Below are positions 52,101 through 59,847 of a DNA stretch of 64,000 bases, piece by piece. The DNA is from Gordonibacter urolithinfaciens. GTDB taxonomy: Bacteria > Actinomycetota > Coriobacteriia > Coriobacteriales > Eggerthellaceae. The notes under the pieces were generated by a model, which was not told the origin of the DNA, made no database searches, and saw only the letters and a list, made by a program, of their open reading frames with translations. The position numbers were made by a program, and so were the translations under genes. The DNA is taken from NCBI RefSeq assembly GCF_900199375.1, contig NZ_LT900217.1:1798001-1862000 (forward strand), given 5' to 3'. The stretch's first letter is position 1, and each line of letters begins with the position of its first letter.

Positions 52101-52252
52101 TGCCAAAAACGAGCCGTTTTGGCAATTCATATGAGGTAACTATGGATATGTTCGAAGAACGCCACCTGGTGAAACGCCCTCGTTGCTCGCTGTATGAGCG
52201 TCGGGAGCCCCCGAAGCCGTGTCGCGATTGCCAAACCGGCTCGTTTTTGGCA
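52101..52252. repeat. 152-bp palindromic element (family C)
   Basis: Inverted ends 52101-52126 and 52227-52252 match at 25 of 26 positions (TGCCAAAAACGAGCCG, then TTTTGGCAAT versus GTTTGGCAAT). It lies between the convergent MFS and TrmH-type genes. Ends and size match the element at 58352-58502. Confidence 0.8.
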
Positions 52253-52274
52253 GAAGCGGGAAAAAACGGCGTCA

Positions 52275-53123
52275 CTACCGGCGCAGCTCCCAGAAGGCCA
52301 CGGCGCTGGCGGCGGCCACGTTCAGGGAGTCCACTCCGTGCTGCATCGGGATGCGCACCGTGTAGTCGCAGGCGGCGATGGTGGTGGGCGCTAGGCCGTC
52401 GCCCTCGGTGCCGAACACCAGCGCGAGCTTCGGCTCGGCGGCCAGGTCGGCGTCGTCCAGCGGCACCGAGTCGTCCGACAACGCCATCGCGGCCGTGGCG
52501 AATCCCAGATCGCGCAGCAGCGGAAGGCCGTCCTCCGCCCAGGCGCCCTTGCCCGCGCGCGGGTCCGCCTCCTCGCCGATGCGCGTCCACGGCACCTGGA
52601 ACACGGTTCCCATCGACACGCGAACCGCGCGGCGGTACAACGGGTCGTAGCACTCGGGCGTCACGAGCACGGCATCCACGCCCAGCGCCGCGGCCGAACG
52701 GAAGATGGCGCCCACGTTCGTGTGGTTCGTGATGTTCTCCAGCACGGCCACGAGCCGCGCATCGCGCACGACGTCGGCCACGCTCGGCGGCGCGGGGCGT
52801 TTGAATGCCGCAAGCGCACCGCGCGTCAGCTCGAACCCCGTGAGCCTTGCCAGCTCCTCGCGCGGCGCCACGAATACGGGCACCTCGGGGTGCTCGGCCT
52901 CGATGCGTGCGATCACGGGCTGCAGGGCGTCGAGCCACTTAGCCTCCATAAGCAGCGACAACGGTTGCATTCCCGCCTCGAGCGCCCGCTCTATTACGTT
53001 GCCCGACTCCGCGATGAACACCCCGCGCTCCGGTTCCAGCCGGCTGCGCAGCTGCACGTCGGTCAGCCGCGCATACGCATCGAGCCGCGGGTCGTCGAGC
53101 GTCGAGATCTCCACTAGGGGCAT
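52275..53123 (-). CDS. TrmH/SpoU family RNA 2'-O-methyltransferase
   Basis: A 282-residue SPOUT methyltransferase with an N-terminal RNA-binding (L30e-like) domain and the knotted catalytic domain: motif 1 LENITNHTNVGAIFRSAAALG, motif 2 LALVFGTEGDGL, motif 3 IPMQHGVDSLNVAAASAVAFWE. It would methylate a ribose in rRNA or tRNA. ATG at 53123 has AGGAAGG upstream; the longer frame does not begin with family sequence. Confidence 0.93.
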   Translation of the reverse strand: MPLVEISTLDDPRLDAYARLTDVQLRSRLEPERGVFIAESGNVIERALEAGMQPLSLLMEAKWLDALQPVIARIEAEHPEVPVFVAPREELARLTGFELTRGALAAFKRPAPPSVADVVRDARLVAVLENITNHTNVGAIFRSAAALGVDAVLVTPECYDPLYRRAVRVSMGTVFQVPWTRIGEEADPRAGKGAWAEDGLPLLRDLGFATAAMALSDDSVPLDDADLAAEPKLALVFGTEGDGLAPTTIAACDYTVRIPMQHGVDSLNVAAASAVAFWELRR

Positions 53124-53232
53124 GGCGGGTACCTTCCTCGTTCCGTATCGTTCGCAAGGACTATACCAGAAGCCGGCGCCTCTATGCCGAAGCGCTCGGA
53201 CGCCTCGCCCCTTCGGCAATCGCTCGGCCCGG

Positions 53233-53392
53233 TTTTAGCACAGAAATCACCGAATGTTGCGCTTGCCGGCCGAATAGTTGTTGCTCAGATTTCTGTGAAC
53301 TGCGGAAATGCTCGCAGTACGCCTGGCGGCGGCAGGTTGAGCCTCCTTGGAGGCGGAAATATGTGCAACTTTCGGTGATTTCTGTGCTAAAA
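53233..53392. repeat. 160-bp palindromic element (family B)
   Basis: Inverted ends 53233-53260 and 53365-53392 match at 27 of 28 positions, starting TTTTAGCACAGAAATCACCG. Its ends resemble those of the element at 29169-29338. It ends six bases before the stop of the isochorismatase-like gene. Confidence 0.8.
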
Positions 53393-53397
53393 GGCCC

Positions 53398-54036
53398 TCA
53401 GCGCCTGTTGCAGGCAGCGCGGACTTCGGCTGCCACGTCGCGCACGTTCGCCAGGCCTTGCGTGCAGAACTCGTCGCAGGTGAGCATCTGCGCGCCGATG
53501 TGGGCCATGTCCTCTATGTTCGCCGCCTGCACGGCCGGGGTGCGCGACGAGGTGCAATCCTCGATGACGGCCACGTTGTAGTCGAGCGAGAGCGCGTCGT
53601 AGCAGGTGGTGCGAATGCAGTTCGGCGTGGTGGTGCCGATGAGCACCACCGTCCCCACGCCCAGGCGACGCAGCACGTTGTCCAGATTCGTGTTGAAGAA
53701 CGCGGAGAAGCGCGGCTTCACCACCACGCGGTCGCCGGGTTGCGGCGCGAGCGGCGCCGGCTCGTCGAGCGAGTGCGGATTCGCGCACGCCCGCGACACG
53801 GGCTTGCCGCCGCCATCCCAGGCAGCGTGGCGCACCGCCTCTACGTCCGAGCCGTCCTCGGCGTACTCGCGCACGACGTGGAACACGGGCATGCCCAGCT
53901 CGCGCGCGTGGTCGAGCGCGCGCGAGCACGCGGGCACCGTGGCCGCCGCCCCTTCCACGCACAGGGCCGATGCCGGGTCGATGAACCCGTTCTGCATGTC
54001 GATGATGATAAGGGCTGCCTTGCACGGATCGATCAT
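53398..54036 (-). CDS. Isochorismatase-like cysteine hydrolase
   Basis: A 212-residue hydrolase with the family triad: Asp 13 in IIDMQNGFID, Lys in VVVKPRFSAFFNTNLD, and Cys in TTTPNCIRTTCYDA. Such enzymes cleave nicotinamide-, carbamoyl- or isochorismate-type substrates. Despite the menaquinone genes in the window, nothing links it to isochorismate. The start overlaps the stop of the Crp-type regulator in ATGA, so the two are co-expressed. Confidence 0.88.
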   Translation of the reverse strand: MIDPCKAALIIIDMQNGFIDPASALCVEGAAATVPACSRALDHARELGMPVFHVVREYAEDGSDVEAVRHAAWDGGGKPVSRACANPHSLDEPAPLAPQPGDRVVVKPRFSAFFNTNLDNVLRRLGVGTVVLIGTTTPNCIRTTCYDALSLDYNVAVIEDCTSSRTPAVQAANIEDMAHIGAQMLTCDEFCTQGLANVRDVAAEVRAACNRR

Positions 54037-54707
54037 AGCGTGCTCCCTTCCCCGAGCTCGAACACGTTCTTGTGGAAGTCTATGATACCCTCTTTCCTCA
54101 TCCGCGACAGCTCGGCGCACATGGCGCTGCGGTCAACGGACAGGTAGTCGGCCAGCTCCTGGCGGTCGAACGGGATGGCGAACCGGCTCGCTTCCGCAGC
54201 TTTGGCCTGGTCGGACAGGTATGACAGCAGCTTGGCGCGCGTCGTGCGCTGCGACGTGTGCTCTATCTTGCGTGTGAGCGCGTGCGCGCGGCGCGCCACG
54301 ATGCCCAGCAGGTTGCGGACGAGGCGCGCGTGGAACGCACACGACGCAGGGCACAGGCTGGTGACGCGCCGCACGTCCATGAGCAGGACAAGCGCGTCCT
54401 CGGCCGCCACCACGTTGAGGTCGAGGGGAAGGCCGGGCTCGCAGGCGTACACCTCGGCGAACGATTGGCCGGGGCCGAACGACGCCAGGATCGTGCGGTT
54501 GCCCCAGTAGTCCTCCTTCTCCAGCCGCACCGCCCCCTCCAGCACCAGCCCCATGCACGTGGTCACGTCGCCCACGCGCAGCACGGCCGACCCTTGTGGG
54601 TAGCGGCGCTCGCGTGCGCCCAGGCAGTGCAGCAGCGCCTCGAGGTCGTTGTGGTCGATGCCGTCGAACAGCGACGAGCGGCTGATGACGGGAAGATGGC
54701 GGTCCAT
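54033..54707 (-). CDS. Crp/Fnr family regulator, divergent from hcp
   Basis: A 224-residue protein with an N-terminal cyclic-nucleotide-binding-like domain (residues 12-125) and a C-terminal winged helix (FDRQELADYLSVDRSAMCAELSRMRKEGIIDF). It has no Fnr-type N-terminal cysteine cluster; the cysteines at SLCPASC lie in the middle. The position next to hcp resembles HcpR/NnrR-type regulators that sense nitrosative stress. AAGGAGA precedes the ATG. Confidence 0.88.
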   Translation of the reverse strand: MDRHLPVISRSSLFDGIDHNDLEALLHCLGARERRYPQGSAVLRVGDVTTCMGLVLEGAVRLEKEDYWGNRTILASFGPGQSFAEVYACEPGLPLDLNVVAAEDALVLLMDVRRVTSLCPASCAFHARLVRNLLGIVARRAHALTRKIEHTSQRTTRAKLLSYLSDQAKAAEASRFAIPFDRQELADYLSVDRSAMCAELSRMRKEGIIDFHKNVFELGEGSTL

Positions 54708-54717
54708 CGATCTCCTT

Positions 54718-54733
54718 CGTTGGAATTACAACG
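54718..54733. promoter_or_regulatory. Palindrome in the crp-like/hcp divergent region
   Basis: CGTTG-GAATTA-CAACG, a perfect 5-bp inverted repeat 11 bp upstream of the regulator gene. The spacing suits a Crp-family dimer. It overlaps a possible hcp -35 (TTGGAA at 54720-54725) with TATGCC 16 bp later. Confidence 0.5.
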
Positions 54734-54843
54734 GAACATCTTATGCCAGTATCGTAGGGTGGGGCGTGTCAGGCAAGAAGGAATTCGCGCGATCGCCCGG
54801 CATGGGGCCGCGAGTGGCGCGAGACGAAGGGAAGGACGACGGT

Positions 54844-56445
54844 ATGGACACCACGATGTTCTGCTTCCAATGCGAGCAAACTGCCGGATGCGCCGGGTGC
54901 ATGGGCGCGGCGGGTGTGTGCGGCAAGACGGCGGCCACAGCGCAGGTGCAAGACGAGTTGACCGGCGCACTTGTAGGTCTCGCACTCACGGTGCAGGCGG
55001 CGAAAGCGGCCGAAGGCGTGAAGGCGGCGGTGTGCGGCGAGGCCGATAACGTGGCAATGGAAGGCCTGTTCGCCACGCTCACCAACGTCGATTTCGATGA
55101 TGCATCGTTGCGTGCGCTCACAGCTCGAGCGCACGCCGAGCGCGACCGCATCGCCGCCGCGCTCGGCGTGGAGGCCGCTTCCGACTACGATCTGGCCCTC
55201 TTGTGGAACGCGCCGGAGGATGTGCGCTCGCTTAAGTCGCTCGTGTTGTTCGGCTTGCGCGGCGTAGCCGCCTATGCCTACCACGCGGCCGTGCTCGGCT
55301 ACCGCGACGAGACGGTGTCGGCTTTCCTTCACCAGGGTTTGGCTTCGCTCGCCGACAACGAGGCCGGCGCGGACGAGCTGCTGCCGCTCGCGCTGCGCGT
55401 GGGCGAGGTGAACCTGCGCTGCATGGAGCTGCTCGACCAGGCCAACACCGAGACGTTCGGCACGCCCGAGCCCACGCAGGTGGCGCGCACGATCGAGCCG
55501 GGGCCGTTCATCGTGGTGTCTGGGCACGACCTGCTGGACCTCAAGCTCGTGCTCGACCAGGCGGCGGGCCGCGGCGTGAACGTCTACACGCACGGCGAGC
55601 TGCTGCCCGCGCACGCCTATCCGCTGTTCAAGCAGTATCCGCACCTCAGAGGCAACCTGGGTACCGCGTGGCAGAACCAGCGCGAGGAATTCGCGAACCT
55701 GCCCGCGCCCATCCTGTTTACCACGAACTGCCTCATGCCGCCCGCTGCATCCTACGCCGATCGCGTGTTCACGACTGGTCCCGTGGCGTTCCCTGGTATG
55801 GCGCGCATCGACGCGAACAAGGACTTCGGCCCCGTCATCGAGAGCGCGCTGGAGCTGGGGGGGTTCGCCGAGCCGCGAGCCGTCGCGGCGGAAGAGGGGG
55901 CTTGGCTCACCACGGGTTTCGGGCATGGCGCCATCCTCGGCTCGGCAGACGCGGTGGTCGATGCCGTGAAGCAGGGCGCGATCAGCCATTTCTTCCTGGT
56001 GGGCGGCTGTGACGGCGCGCGGCCGGGCCGTGGCTACTTCCGCGACTTCGTGCGGCGGACACCCGCCGACAGCGTGGTGCTCACGCTGGCCTGCGGCAAG
56101 TTCCGCTTCAACGACCTGGACCTCGGCACGGTGGCCGGCCTGCCTCGTCTCATGGACATGGGGCAGTGCAACGACGCGTACGGCGCCATCCGCGTAGCCG
56201 TCGCGCTGGCTGAGGCGTTCGAGTGCGGCGTGAACGACCTGCCGCTCACGCTCGTGCTGTCGTGGTACGAGCAGAAAGCCGTGAGCATCCTGCTCTCGCT
56301 GCTGAACTTGGGCATCAAGGGCATCTACCTGGGTCCGACGCTGCCCGCATTCGTGTCGCCCGGCGTGCTGGACGTGCTTGTCCGCGAGTTCGACGTGCAC
56401 CCCATCTCCACGCCCGAGGAAGACCTCGCCGTCATCTTGGCGTGA
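54844..56445 (+). CDS. hcp: Hydroxylamine reductase (hybrid cluster protein)
   Basis: A 533-residue hybrid-cluster protein. It reduces hydroxylamine to ammonia in vitro and is linked to NO detoxification in anaerobes. The N-terminal cysteines (C7, C10, C16, C19, C26 in MFCFQCEQTAGCAGCMG onward) bind the first Fe-S cluster. Hybrid-cluster ligands appear in HGELLPAH, TNCLMPP, GGCDGARPGRGYF and TLACGKFRF. The length is standard. GAAGGA lies before the ATG, and the divergent Crp/Fnr gene is the probable regulator. Confidence 0.96.
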   Translation: MDTTMFCFQCEQTAGCAGCMGAAGVCGKTAATAQVQDELTGALVGLALTVQAAKAAEGVKAAVCGEADNVAMEGLFATLTNVDFDDASLRALTARAHAERDRIAAALGVEAASDYDLALLWNAPEDVRSLKSLVLFGLRGVAAYAYHAAVLGYRDETVSAFLHQGLASLADNEAGADELLPLALRVGEVNLRCMELLDQANTETFGTPEPTQVARTIEPGPFIVVSGHDLLDLKLVLDQAAGRGVNVYTHGELLPAHAYPLFKQYPHLRGNLGTAWQNQREEFANLPAPILFTTNCLMPPAASYADRVFTTGPVAFPGMARIDANKDFGPVIESALELGGFAEPRAVAAEEGAWLTTGFGHGAILGSADAVVDAVKQGAISHFFLVGGCDGARPGRGYFRDFVRRTPADSVVLTLACGKFRFNDLDLGTVAGLPRLMDMGQCNDAYGAIRVAVALAEAFECGVNDLPLTLVLSWYEQKAVSILLSLLNLGIKGIYLGPTLPAFVSPGVLDVLVREFDVHPISTPEEDLAVILA

Positions 56446-56453
56446 GCCGAAGG

Positions 56454-56509
56454 GGGAGTAGCGGGGTAGGGGGCGGGCGCTTGTGCCTGCCCCCTACCCC
56501 GCTACTCCC
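56454..56509. terminator. Large hairpin between convergent hcp and the iron transporter
   Basis: GGGAGTAGCGGGGTAGGGGG pairs with CCCCCTACCCCGCTACTCCC around a short GC-rich centre. A 20-bp perfect stem between two stop codons is probably a bidirectional terminator. Confidence 0.8.
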
Positions 56510-56512
56510 TTC

Positions 56513-57415
56513 CTAGATGTCCACGCCCAGGAACTGCTTCACCAGGATACCGATGACGAACGAGAGCGCGGCCACGCCCAGGCTGATGCCGGCCATCTGG
56601 CCGAAGCGCTTCTTGAACGGCAGGTCCTGCGCCACGGAGATGTAGTAGTTGAACACCACCAGGATCAGCAGCACGATGACGATCATGGTGGCCATGGCCC
56701 ACAGGTAGTGCGCCTCGTCGAACAACAGGTACGGCAAGATGAGCAGCGCCACCGTCACCAGGTAGGCGATGCCGGTGTACGTGGCGGACTTGAATGCGTC
56801 CTCGCGGCCCTCGCTCTTGGATGACAGGTACTCGCTCGACGCCATGGAAAGCGTCGCCGCAATGCCGGTGATCAGGCCTGACAGCGCGATGAGGCGGGTG
56901 TTCTGCATGGCCAGCGTGAGGCCCGCCAGCGTGCCCGTCATCTCCACCATGGCGTCGTTCATGCCCAGCACCATGCTGCCCACGTACGACAGGCGCTCCT
57001 CGTCGAGCATCGCCAGGAGCGCCTGCTCGTGCGCCTCCTCGTCGGCGCGGATGTCCAGCGCCTCGGGGGCCTCGCGCGCCAGCTCCTCGTAGGAGATCTG
57101 CGCCTTGGCCTCGCCCTTCTCCATGAGCTTGACGGCGAACGTGAAGCCGAACACGAGCGCGATCAGCGCGTAGCGGCGCACCTTGCCGGCTTGCGGGCGC
57201 ATCTCCTCGCCGGTGTAGCGCTGCCAGATGGCGGCGTGTTTTGCCTCCTCGTCGGCGATGCGCAGAAGCGTGTCGCGGTTGCCCGCGTCCTTCGTGCGCC
57301 GGGCGATGCGGCGGTACACCTCGGCCTCCGTCACCTCGTTCTGCTGGAACGCGCGGATCTGCGCGAGGGCCGCGGGCGAGAGCCGCGCGGCATCGGGCTG
57401 GTTGTTGCTGGTCAT
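56513..57415 (-). CDS. Ferritin-like/VIT1 iron(II)-manganese transporter
   Basis: A 300-residue fusion: a cytoplasmic rubrerythrin-like four-helix domain (residues 1-140, with metal ligands in TEAEVYRRIARR, ADEEAKHAAIW and ADEEAHEQAL) and a CCC1/VIT1 membrane domain with five helices (GMNDAMVEMTGTLAGLTLAM onward). Relatives such as MbfA export iron under oxidative stress. The ferritin part probably senses or delivers iron to the channel. Confidence 0.9.
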   Translation of the reverse strand: MTSNNQPDAARLSPAALAQIRAFQQNEVTEAEVYRRIARRTKDAGNRDTLLRIADEEAKHAAIWQRYTGEEMRPQAGKVRRYALIALVFGFTFAVKLMEKGEAKAQISYEELAREAPEALDIRADEEAHEQALLAMLDEERLSYVGSMVLGMNDAMVEMTGTLAGLTLAMQNTRLIALSGLITGIAATLSMASSEYLSSKSEGREDAFKSATYTGIAYLVTVALLILPYLLFDEAHYLWAMATMIVIVLLILVVFNYYISVAQDLPFKKRFGQMAGISLGVAALSFVIGILVKQFLGVDI

Positions 57416-57512
57416 GGTGCTCCCTCGTTGCCGGTACGTCGAATCAACAGCACAGTATATCCGATTCTGCCGCCGCCGCAGCTCCGGCGTTCTCCCCCGC
57501 GGGATGCCTGCG

Positions 57513-58022
57513 CTATGCCCCGGGTCCCGTCGCGGCTCGCCTCGCGCGCCGGTCGGCCAGCACCAGCCAGGAGAGCGCCGCGGCCATGAGCATGAGGCCT
57601 GCGGCGTCGAAGGCTATGAACCGGATGATGGAGGCTGCGAGCGCCGCATGGCCGACGGGGAGCGACAGCAGGATCCACGACTCGCCTGTCAAGCCCACGA
57701 CCTGCTGCACGAGCAGGACGGCGAACAGCGCGCGGAAGCGGCGCGGGTTTGCGATGACGGGGGGATAAGTGGCGTTCCACATGAGGAAGGCCACGCCCAG
57801 CCCGCGCACGGCGGCCGCGCCCGGAACGCCCGCCAGCTCGAACCCGGCCGCGAACGCCTCGGGCCACAGCGCGAACGACGCGGCGCACTGCACGTTCACG
57901 GCGAACACGAGCGCTACCGCCACGCGCGCCGCAATGCCCGCTGCCCTCTGGCCGCGCGTCATGCGACGGTTGCCCATCTTCCGGTTGCCCGTCTCCTGGC
58001 TGCCCAGGCGTCGGTTGCCCAT
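57513..58022 (-). CDS. Small multipass membrane protein, unknown family
   Basis: This 169-residue protein has four or five hydrophobic helices (for example VAVALVFAVNVQCAASFALWP and FRALFAVLLVQQVVGLTGE). I do not recognise a family. The chosen ATG has GGAAGGA seven bases upstream; the frame continues about 480 bases further upstream through low-complexity repeats and is not credible there. The first 21 residues repeat the unit MGNRR (MGNRRLGSQETGNRKMGNRRM), so the start itself is a small tandem expansion. Confidence 0.65.
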   Translation of the reverse strand: MGNRRLGSQETGNRKMGNRRMTRGQRAAGIAARVAVALVFAVNVQCAASFALWPEAFAAGFELAGVPGAAAVRGLGVAFLMWNATYPPVIANPRRFRALFAVLLVQQVVGLTGESWILLSLPVGHAALAASIIRFIAFDAAGLMLMAAALSWLVLADRRARRAATGPGA

Positions 58023-58129
58023 GTCGTGTATCCTTCCGTCACCGTGTCCGCAGCTTGCCGAGCTGTCTGCTGCCCGCCGCCTCCCGCAGGTCGAAGCTGC
58101 AGGCCGCACGCAGCTCGCCGATCTGCGTG

Positions 58130-58262
58130 CGCCTCCCGCCGCCCGGCCGCCTCCCGCCGCCCGGCCTCCGCCTCCCGCCCTCCCGCCGCCCGGCCTCCGC
58201 CTCCCGCCCTCCGGCCGTCGCCTCTCGTCATCCGGCCTCCGCCTCCCGCCGCCCGGCCGCCG
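58130..58262. repeat. Degenerate tandem repeat, Pro/Gly-type GC-rich unit
   Basis: Imperfect copies of CGGCCTCCGCCTCCCGCC recur at least four times, with shorter fragments between. It lies upstream of the small membrane protein gene in a 671-bp gap. Besides this and the family C element at 58352-58502, the gap holds only the mazG leader (GAAAGGAAG before 58694; possible -10 TATACT near 58656). Confidence 0.7.
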
Positions 58263-58351
58263 GCTCTCGCAAGCCGCAAGCTGCCTGCCGTTCGGCGTCG
58301 CTCGCTCCCGCTTCCGCAGGTTCGGCGCGTCAATGTCGCGCTGATCCGCCT

Positions 58352-58502
58352 CAAGTGTCAAAAAACGGTCGCTTTGGCAAGCGAAGCGGCGCCTGTCGAC
58401 CGGTGTTTCGCCCATAGCGTTGCAGAAACCGCAGGTCACGTGTTCCCATGGAGACGATCGCCGCAGTCTCCGTTTGCCAAAGCGGCCGTTTTTTGACACT
58501 TG
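58352..58502. repeat. 151-bp palindromic element (family C)
   Basis: Inverted ends 58352-58380 and 58474-58502 match at 28 of 29 positions, starting CAAGTGTCAAAAAACGG. The core CAAAAA-CG--C--TTTGGCAA is shared with the element at 52101-52252, which is one base longer overall. Confidence 0.8.
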
Positions 58503-58693
58503 CGAGCAGGTTACGCTTCAGGGATGGGTGGCCGCGCATGTTGCGAGCGACCCGCCAGCCGAGGCTCCACCCGTCGCGGGCTCGCTGCCACGGGCTGCCA
58601 AAGCGCCTGCACCGTGGAGTGTAGCGCATTCGACGCCGCGTGCGTTGACGAGGGGTATACTGCTTGCAGACCATCGGCTGAAAGGAAGCGTCC

Positions 58694-59668
58694 ATGACCA
58701 CCGAGCCCGAACTTGCGCCCGCGCCTATCGCGCCCATCGACCACCCGTGCTTTGACGATTTCGTGGCCACCATCGCCGCACTGCGCGCTCCGGACGGGTG
58801 CCCATGGGACCGCGCGCAGACGCATCGGAGCATCGCGCATAACATGATCGAGGAGGCCTACGAGGCGGTGGACGCCATCGAGTCCGGCGACACGGCGCAC
58901 CTGCGCGAGGAGTTGGGCGACGTGCTGCTGCAGGTGGTGCTGCAAAGCCAGATAGCAGCCGATGCGGGCGCGTTCGACATCGACGACGTGTGCGCTGACG
59001 TGAACGCGAAGATGATCCGCCGCCATCCGCACGTGTTCGGCGAGGCGCGCGCGGACAACGCCTCCGAGGTGCTGGACCTGTGGGACCAGGTGAAGCTGGC
59101 CGAGCGCTCCTCCCAGAATGCGGCAGGCATCGTGCCGAGCGCCGGGGCTTCGGGCTCCGATGCGGCGGCAGGCGCCGGCGTAGCCGGCCAGGTCGCACAA
59201 AGTGAGGGCTTGCTCGACGGCGTGCCCACGAGCTTCCCCGCGCTCATGCAGGCGCAGAAGGTGTCGCGCAAGGCCGCGTCCGCCGGCTTCGAGTGGGATT
59301 CGCTCGACGATGTGTGGGAGAAGGTGCGCGAGGAGGTCGACGAGCTGCGCGCCGCCTACGCCGCCGCACCGAAGGCCGCGAACGGCAAGGTCGATGCCGG
59401 CGCGGCCGAAGGCGATTCCGCGGCGGCCGAGCAGGCGGCGGCCAGCGTGGAGGACGAGTTCGGCGACGTGCTGTTCTCGCTGGTCAACGTGGGTCGCCGC
59501 ATGGGCATCGATGCAGAGAACGCGCTGCGCGCCACGTGCGGCAAGTTCCGCCGCCGCTGGTCGTTCATGGAGGGCGCGGCCTGGGCGCAGGGAACGACGG
59601 TCGAAGCGCTCGCTCCCGAAGAGCGCGAGGCCCTGTGGCAGCAGGCCAAGGACCGCGAGCGCGCGTAG
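58694..59668 (+). CDS. mazG: MazG nucleoside triphosphate pyrophosphohydrolase
   Basis: A 324-residue two-domain MazG, which hydrolyses NTPs to NMP and PPi and cleans the nucleotide pool. Domain 1 has CPWDRAQTHRSIAHNMIEEAYE and EELGDVLLQVV. Domain 2 has AGFEWDSLDDVWEKVREEVDEL and EDEFGDVLFSLVN. Both ExxE-x-ExxD metal patterns are present. Two Ala/Gly-rich inserts (about residues 140-170 and 225-255) make it longer than E. coli MazG (263 residues). Confidence 0.95.
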   Translation: MTTEPELAPAPIAPIDHPCFDDFVATIAALRAPDGCPWDRAQTHRSIAHNMIEEAYEAVDAIESGDTAHLREELGDVLLQVVLQSQIAADAGAFDIDDVCADVNAKMIRRHPHVFGEARADNASEVLDLWDQVKLAERSSQNAAGIVPSAGASGSDAAAGAGVAGQVAQSEGLLDGVPTSFPALMQAQKVSRKAASAGFEWDSLDDVWEKVREEVDELRAAYAAAPKAANGKVDAGAAEGDSAAAEQAAASVEDEFGDVLFSLVNVGRRMGIDAENALRATCGKFRRRWSFMEGAAWAQGTTVEALAPEEREALWQQAKDRERA

Positions 59669-59847
59669 CCTTGCGGGGTGTGGCTGCGGCGAACCCCGGC
59701 TGCACCTCGCGCCCGCCCTGCGCGTCCACCCGACCGCCTAAACGAATCTTTGCAGGCCGTGCGATGGCGCCAGGCTCCCGCAAGCGTTAAACTATACGTC
59801 CGACATCATATTTCGCTTGAGAAGGCGAGGAGGGCGATGCGACCTGC

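Noticed and set aside
50137-52938. 933-codon minus-strand frame opposite the DHA2 pump and overlapping the TrmH-type gene
   Set aside because: Composition is His/Gly/Arg-rich with no motif; real genes occupy the other frames.
53398-54036. Isochorismatase as part of the menaquinone pathway
   Set aside because: It lies 50 kb from menF, is coupled to a Crp-type regulator beside hcp, and has only the general cysteine-hydrolase triad.
58130-58262. CRISPR array
   Set aside because: The repeats are degenerate, contiguous and low-complexity, without unique spacers, and no cas gene is in the window.
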